This document shows, in pieces, positions 1 to 5,178 of a DNA stretch of 5,178 nucleotides. This DNA is from Clostridiales bacterium (lineage in GTDB: Bacteria > Bacillota > Clostridia > Tissierellales > Sedimentibacteraceae). Position 1 is the stretch's first letter; every line of letters starts with the position of its first letter. A model generated the notes under the pieces. It did no database searches. It was given only the letters and a program-made list of their open reading frames with translations, and was not told the DNA's origin. The DNA lies in assembly GCA_003483345.1 (NCBI GenBank), contig DMWH01000105.1, positions 1,747-6,924 on the forward strand, read 5' to 3'. The translations under genes were made by a program, and so were the position numbers.

Positions 1-1137
1 ATATATACCATAATTAATAATGGATGGAACGGTGTATGTTTTTTAAATCCACAAACAAAAGAGAAGGATATGTATAAGGATTATGAAAATTATTTTGTAA
101 AGCCTGCTTTTGAATATTTTAACGAAGACAAGTCAACGTATAAATATGAATGCTTTTCATGCGATAGTAAAATGAAAAATATGAAAGACAATCTTGGTTT
201 TTTGAATTCTATCGGGTTTGATGTAAATAAAAAGTCATCTCATGTTTGGAATTTTAATAATGATGTGGCTGTTTGTCCTTTATGTAAATTAATATACTCC
301 TGTGTGCCGGCCGGATTCTCTTATGCTATTGACAGCGGTATATACGTTAATGACAACTTTTCTATGCAAAATGCAATTGACGTTAACAATAAGATTAAGA
401 AGGAAATTCTAAAAACAAATGAAAACAAAAGGGCCCTGACATATAGAGCATTAGTTGAGTCTATAAAAGAGCAATTTAGTATGAGTGCAAAGTATGAATT
501 ATCTGATGTTCAGGTAGTCAGATATGTGAATGAAGGATACAGATTTAATATTTTAACAAGAAATATTTTGGAATTGGTTTATGAATGTAGGGAAGAATTA
601 AATAGTTTAATATCTTGTTGGTATAAAGAAATCAAAACGTATTTTAATATTTATGATATGGTTCTGGACAATTTGTTTAACAGTCAAAATTTATATTTGC
701 TGATACACAAAATGCTTCTGTATAAATTATCGGATTTCAATAATTGTTATTATAATTGGATGCAAACAGTTAACGTAATGGAAATAAATTTTAAGTTTAT
801 GAGGAGGTTAGGATATATGGAAAGTTGCAAAAACGATATTGTAACTATCAGTAACAAGAGCGGATATTTTCTGCGGGAAGCTTATAAACAAAAGGACCCC
901 AACACTTCGAAATTAAGCGGAATATCTTATCGTTTATTGAATGCATTAAAGGTAAATGACAAGGACATGTTTATGGATACAATACTAAACTGCTACTTAT
1001 ATGTAAAAAAGTCAGTGCCGCCAGTATTGTTGGAAATTTTAAAAGATGAAGAAGATGTTTTTAAAACCGTAGGTTATGCGTTTGTCAGCGGTTTAATAGA
1101 AGGTCAAGATATACAAAATAAGAAGATGGAGGGATAA
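1..1137 (+). CDS. cas8b1: Cas8b1/Cst1, type I-B Cascade large subunit (5'-truncated by window edge)
   Basis: Large subunit of the type I-B crRNA-guided surveillance complex; in this family the large subunit recognises the PAM and helps recruit Cas3. The frame is open from base 1 (start reads IYTIINNGWNGVCFLNPQ) through to TAA at 1135-1137, giving 378 visible residues. The ATG at 70 is therefore an internal methionine, and the true start lies upstream; family members are usually around 500 residues or more. Two CXXC pairs, CFSC (151-162) and CPLC (274-285), are the hallmark of the Cst1 'CXXC-CXXC' family and probably bind zinc. The C-terminal part (SGISYRLLNALK, then FMDTILNCYLY, then GYAFVSGLIEG) resembles the conserved helical end of Cst1 and contains a probable internal start at 817. 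cas7 follows one base after the stop. Family assignment rests on recalled motifs and gene order, not a search. Confidence 0.9.
   Translation: MYTIINNGWNGVCFLNPQTKEKDMYKDYENYFVKPAFEYFNEDKSTYKYECFSCDSKMKNMKDNLGFLNSIGFDVNKKSSHVWNFNNDVAVCPLCKLIYSCVPAGFSYAIDSGIYVNDNFSMQNAIDVNNKIKKEILKTNENKRALTYRALVESIKEQFSMSAKYELSDVQVVRYVNEGYRFNILTRNILELVYECREELNSLISCWYKEIKTYFNIYDMVLDNLFNSQNLYLLIHKMLLYKLSDFNNCYYNWMQTVNVMEINFKFMRRLGYMESCKNDIVTISNKSGYFLREAYKQKDPNTSKLSGISYRLLNALKVNDKDMFMDTILNCYLYVKKSVPPVLLEILKDEEDVFKTVGYAFVSGLIEGQDIQNKKMEG
802..807 (+). promoter_or_regulatory. Internal Shine-Dalgarno within cas8
   Basis: AGGAGG, extended to AGGAGGT at 808, lies inside the cas8 reading frame (Arg-Arg codons) and 9 bases before the in-frame ATG at 817. 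It is at least as strong as the ribosome sites of the annotated operon genes, which suggests it is selected for initiation of Cas11. Confidence 0.65.
817..1137 (+). CDS. cas11b: Probable Cas11b small subunit made by internal initiation within cas8
   Basis: An in-frame ATG at 817-819 lies 9 bases after AGGAGG (802-807), the best Shine-Dalgarno match I find in the window. Initiation here would yield 106 residues starting MESCKNDIVTIS, identical to the C-terminal end of Cas8. It is established that types I-B, I-C and I-D can produce the small subunit Cas11 by independent translation from within the large-subunit gene; Cas11 lines the belly of Cascade and stabilises the crRNA-target duplex. Size (about 100-120 residues), position at the 3' end of cas8, apparent helical content and absence of a separate small-subunit gene in the visible operon all agree. 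That the product is actually made is inference. The alternative is that the AGG AGG pair simply encodes two arginines of Cas8. Confidence 0.65.
   Translation: MESCKNDIVTISNKSGYFLREAYKQKDPNTSKLSGISYRLLNALKVNDKDMFMDTILNCYLYVKKSVPPVLLEILKDEEDVFKTVGYAFVSGLIEGQDIQNKKMEG
1128..1133 (+). promoter_or_regulatory. Ribosome binding site of cas7
   Basis: GGAGGG ends 5 bases before the cas7 ATG at 1139 and lies within the last codons of cas8. It fixes the cas7 start and implies that cas8 and cas7 are translated from one message with close coupling. Confidence 0.8.
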
Positions 1138-1138
1138 T

Positions 1139-2756
<1,618 letters not shown>

Positions 2757-2757
2757 T

Positions 2758-2764
2758 GGGGGTG
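2758..2764 (+). promoter_or_regulatory. Ribosome binding site deciding the cas3 start
   Basis: GGGGGTG lies in the short gap after the cas5 stop (TGA 2754-2756) and ends 5 bases before ATG 2770. It supports 2770 over the in-frame ATG at 2713, which lies inside cas5. Confidence 0.75.
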
Positions 2765-2769
2765 TAGCC

Positions 2770-5025
2770 ATGAAAGAATTTTTGGCCAAAACATATCCAA
2801 GTGAAACGATACAGGAACATACAAATAATTTACTTAAAAATTATGAATTATTAAAAACGACATATCCTAATCTAAATATAGATTGGGATATGTTGTATAT
2901 GGCTTGCCTGTATCACGACTTGGGAAAAATAAATAGGAAGTTTCAAGACAGGTTAAAATATGGCAAAAAAGACGATTCGGAAATACCACATGGCATATTA
3001 AGCTTAGCATTTATTGATTATGAACAATTAGAGGATAAGGGATATAGCAATGAAGATATCTCCGTTCTGTTTAATGCAGTAGGTTATCACCATGATAGGG
3101 AAATTAATTTTAGTCTAAGCGATGTTAAGGAAGAAATCGCTTACTTAAAGAAAGAATACTTAGATTTTAAGTGGGATAAAATAGAGGGGATAAAAGTAAA
3201 AAACTCGATAGAACCCGATTTTTTTGTATTGAAAGATAGGATATACAGGAAAAGAGATGGAGAAGAAAAGTTTTTTAAATATGTAATGCTTATGGGGCTT
3301 CTTAATAGAATTGACTATGCTTCCAGTGCTCACTTGCCCGTAGAAATTAAAAATGACTTTTTAGTTGAATGTATGGAAAATCTTCTTAATCACTGGAAAA
3401 AAGAAAGGCCGGATGCTAAATGGAATAAGTTGCAAGAATTTATGATTAAAAATAGAAATCAAAATACTATAGTTGTAGCCCAAACCGGTATGGGTAAGAC
3501 TGAGGCAGGCTTGCTATGGATTGGAAACAACAAAGGATTTTTTACACTGCCCCTTAAAACCGCTATAAATTCAATATATGAAAGGATTATCAATAATATT
3601 GTTAAAGAAGGCTTTAAGAATAAAGTAGGGCTTCTTCATTCTGGAGTAATGAGTATATATCTTAATACTAAAAAGGGAAAAGATGAAGAGATAGACGTGT
3701 CTGAATACTACAATATAACAAAACAGTTATCTTTGCCACTGACAATTTGTACAATGGATCAAATATTTGATTTTGTCTATAGGTATAAAGGATTTGAGCG
3801 TAAACTTGCTACATTATCATATTCTAAGGTTGTTATAGATGAAATACAGATGTATTCTCCGTTGTTATTGTCATATTTGATTGTAGGCATAAAGTATATT
3901 ACTAAAATGGGTGGAAAATTCTCAATTCTGACTGCAACTCTTCCAAAGTTTATTGTTGAAATATTAGAAAATAAAAAGATAGAATTTGTATATCCTGAAG
4001 AAGGACCTTTCATTGATACTACAATGAATCGTCACAGTATAAAAGTTATTAAGGATGCAGTAAACTGTGAGTATATTGAAAAGTTATACGATAACAATAA
4101 AATATTAGTAATTTGTAATACAGTTAAAAAGGCTCAAGAAATATATAAATCTCTTCAAGCAAACCAAGTTCAAAATATAAACCTATTGCACTCAAGGTTT
4201 ATATTGAATGATAGAAGAGGCAAAGAGAAAAGAATAAAGGAACTTGGTGATAAAAAATCCACAGGTTCTGGTTTGTGGATTTCTACTCAAATAGTTGAAG
4301 CTTCTTTAGATATTGATTTTGATGTTTTGATAACTGAACTATCAGATCTGGCAGGATTATTTCAAAGGATGGGAAGGTGTTACAGAAATCGAGGGATAGA
4401 TCATGACACATATAACTGTCATGTATTTATTGGTACTAATGATAAAAAGTGTAGTGGCGTGGGCAGCATCATAGATAAAGATATATATGAGTTGTCAAGA
4501 AAATGTATAATTAATAAAAATGGTATATTTACTGAACAAGAAAAGATGAATATGGTAAATGAGGTATATTCAATGAATAAATTGAAGGATACCAATTATT
4601 ACAGAGAATTAATAAATAATATAGAATATCTGGAACAAATAGAGGATTTTGAAAAAGAAAAAGCAGATGTGCAAAAAATGTTCAGAAATATCGATAGTGA
4701 AACAGTTATTCCTCGTAGTGTATATGAAAAAAATTTTGATGAGATCCATAGATACATTTCAATTATCAATGAAAAATTTAGCAAGGAAATGAATGAGGAT
4801 GAAAGAAGAGATTTAAAATACAAAAAAATAGATGCAAGAGATAAGCTTATTGGCTTTACGGTAAATGTCAGGGGTGAAGAAGTTAAAAAATATAAAGATA
4901 AAGATTTGCCAATAAACAAATATGAAAGTATACCAATAATAAGGTGTGAATATGACAATGAAATCGGAGTTATATTTTTAAGGGATTATGAAAACAAATA
5001 TATGAAAAAAAACAATATGTTTTGA
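2770..5025 (+). CDS. cas3: Cas3, fused HD nuclease and superfamily 2 helicase
   Basis: Effector recruited by Cascade after target recognition; it nicks the displaced strand, then unwinds and degrades DNA 3' to 5' using ATP. The 751-residue protein has an N-terminal HD domain (about 1-220) with H17, H49-D50 in YHDLGK, H74, H107-H108 in GYHHDRE and D182 in LNRIDYASSAH, the expected metal ligands. The helicase follows: Walker A AQTGMGKT (237-244), motif Ia TLPLKTA (259-265), motif II DEIQ (357-360), motif III TAT (388-390), motif V STQIVEASLDID (505-516) and motif VI QRMGRCYRNRG (532-542). A lysine/glutamate-rich C-terminal region follows (about 560-751). All catalytic motifs are present, so the enzyme looks active. 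The start at 2770 fits the GGGGGTG ribosome site and the usual Cas3 N-terminus; an in-frame ATG at 2713 would add 19 residues overlapping cas5 and is unlikely. Gaps are 13 bases to cas5 and 9 to cas4. Confidence 0.96.
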   Translation: MKEFLAKTYPSETIQEHTNNLLKNYELLKTTYPNLNIDWDMLYMACLYHDLGKINRKFQDRLKYGKKDDSEIPHGILSLAFIDYEQLEDKGYSNEDISVLFNAVGYHHDREINFSLSDVKEEIAYLKKEYLDFKWDKIEGIKVKNSIEPDFFVLKDRIYRKRDGEEKFFKYVMLMGLLNRIDYASSAHLPVEIKNDFLVECMENLLNHWKKERPDAKWNKLQEFMIKNRNQNTIVVAQTGMGKTEAGLLWIGNNKGFFTLPLKTAINSIYERIINNIVKEGFKNKVGLLHSGVMSIYLNTKKGKDEEIDVSEYYNITKQLSLPLTICTMDQIFDFVYRYKGFERKLATLSYSKVVIDEIQMYSPLLLSYLIVGIKYITKMGGKFSILTATLPKFIVEILENKKIEFVYPEEGPFIDTTMNRHSIKVIKDAVNCEYIEKLYDNNKILVICNTVKKAQEIYKSLQANQVQNINLLHSRFILNDRRGKEKRIKELGDKKSTGSGLWISTQIVEASLDIDFDVLITELSDLAGLFQRMGRCYRNRGIDHDTYNCHVFIGTNDKKCSGVGSIIDKDIYELSRKCIINKNGIFTEQEKMNMVNEVYSMNKLKDTNYYRELINNIEYLEQIEDFEKEKADVQKMFRNIDSETVIPRSVYEKNFDEIHRYISIINEKFSKEMNEDERRDLKYKKIDARDKLIGFTVNVRGEEVKKYKDKDLPINKYESIPIIRCEYDNEIGVIFLRDYENKYMKKNNMF

Positions 5026-5030
5026 AGGTG
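5024..5030 (+). promoter_or_regulatory. Ribosome binding site of cas4
   Basis: GAAGGTG overlaps the last two bases of the cas3 stop codon (TGA 5023-5025) and ends 4 bases before the cas4 ATG at 5035, indicating operonic translation right after cas3. Confidence 0.65.
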
Positions 5031-5034
5031 AAAT

Positions 5035-5178
5035 ATGAAGAATATAACCGGTGTAATGGTATATTATTATTTTGTTTGCAAAAGGAAATTGTGGTATTTC
5101 AATAAAGATATCAATATGGAATTTAATAGCGAGCTTGTAGGAATAGGTAAATTAATTGATGAAAATTCTTATAGCCGT
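5035..5178 (+). CDS. cas4: Cas4 N-terminus, RecB-like Fe-S nuclease (3'-truncated by window edge)
   Basis: Cas4 is a PD-(D/E)XK (RecB-type) nuclease with an iron-sulfur cluster that trims prespacers and selects those with a correct PAM, working with Cas1-Cas2. Only 48 residues are visible, and the frame is still open at the right edge. The start MKNITGVMVYYYFVCKRKLW carries the typical Cas4 N-terminal pattern, with C15 in the YYFVCKRKLW motif being the first of the four cysteines expected to hold the cluster. EFNSELVGIGKLIDENSY (residues 29-46) matches the following family segment, although D42 stands where many Cas4 proteins have histidine. The nuclease core and the three C-terminal cysteines lie outside the window. 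The position after cas3 is normal for type I-B, where cas4-cas1-cas2 and the array usually follow; those are not visible. Identification is by motif recall. Confidence 0.9.
   Translation, partial: MKNITGVMVYYYFVCKRKLWYFNKDINMEFNSELVGIGKLIDENSYSR

Noticed and set aside
3777..4013. 78-codon minus-strand open frame opposite the cas3 helicase motif II-III region, considered as a possible anti-CRISPR or regulator.
   Set aside because: Lies antisense to conserved helicase motifs that dictate the sequence; nothing supports expression.
4402..4423. Inverted repeat CATGACA ... TGTCATG with an 8-base loop inside cas3.
   Set aside because: A short 7 bp stem wholly inside coding sequence, with no T-run after it and no gene boundary nearby; likely chance.
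4599..4958. 119-codon open frame on the minus strand opposite the cas3 C-terminal region.
   Set aside because: Shadow of the lysine/glutamate-rich cas3 coding sequence: the reverse complement gives Ser/Leu/Phe-rich text with no domain and it lies fully inside a confident gene.

Overview
The window is an internal slice of a type I-B CRISPR-Cas operon (the Cst1/Cst2 'Tneap' flavour), all on the + strand. The sequence is AT-rich, purine-rich on the coding strand, uses AGA/AGG arginine codons freely and has strong Shine-Dalgarno sequences. Together with the gene set, this points to a low-GC Firmicute, most likely a clostridium-like anaerobe; the species cannot be named from the window.

Layout: (1) 1-1137 is the 3' part of cas8b1/cst1, the large Cascade subunit. 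Its 5' end lies outside the window, because the frame is open from base 1. (2) 1139-2020 is cas7/cst2, the backbone subunit, one base downstream. (3) 2007-2756 is cas5, overlapping the end of cas7. (4) 2770-5025 is cas3, a fused HD-nuclease/helicase, 13 bases downstream. (5) 5035-5178 is the start of cas4, cut by the right edge. No gap exceeds 13 bases, so there is no room for promoters, terminators or RNA genes between genes, and no CRISPR repeats are present.

The gene products form one interference machine: Cas8, Cas7 and Cas5 (with a Cas6 that would lie outside the window) build the crRNA-guided surveillance complex, and Cas3 is recruited to unwind and degrade target DNA. Cas4 opens the adaptation module, normally followed by cas1, cas2 and the array, which would lie to the right.

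The most interesting signal is inside cas8. A near-perfect Shine-Dalgarno (AGGAGGT, 802-808) sits just upstream of an in-frame ATG at 817. It would give a separate 106-residue protein equal to the C-terminal end of Cas8. This matches the known arrangement in which type I-B, I-C and I-D systems make their small subunit Cas11 by internal initiation within the large-subunit gene, and no separate small-subunit gene is visible here. Otherwise the locus looks like a canonical, intact system; I see no evidence of a wholly new system.
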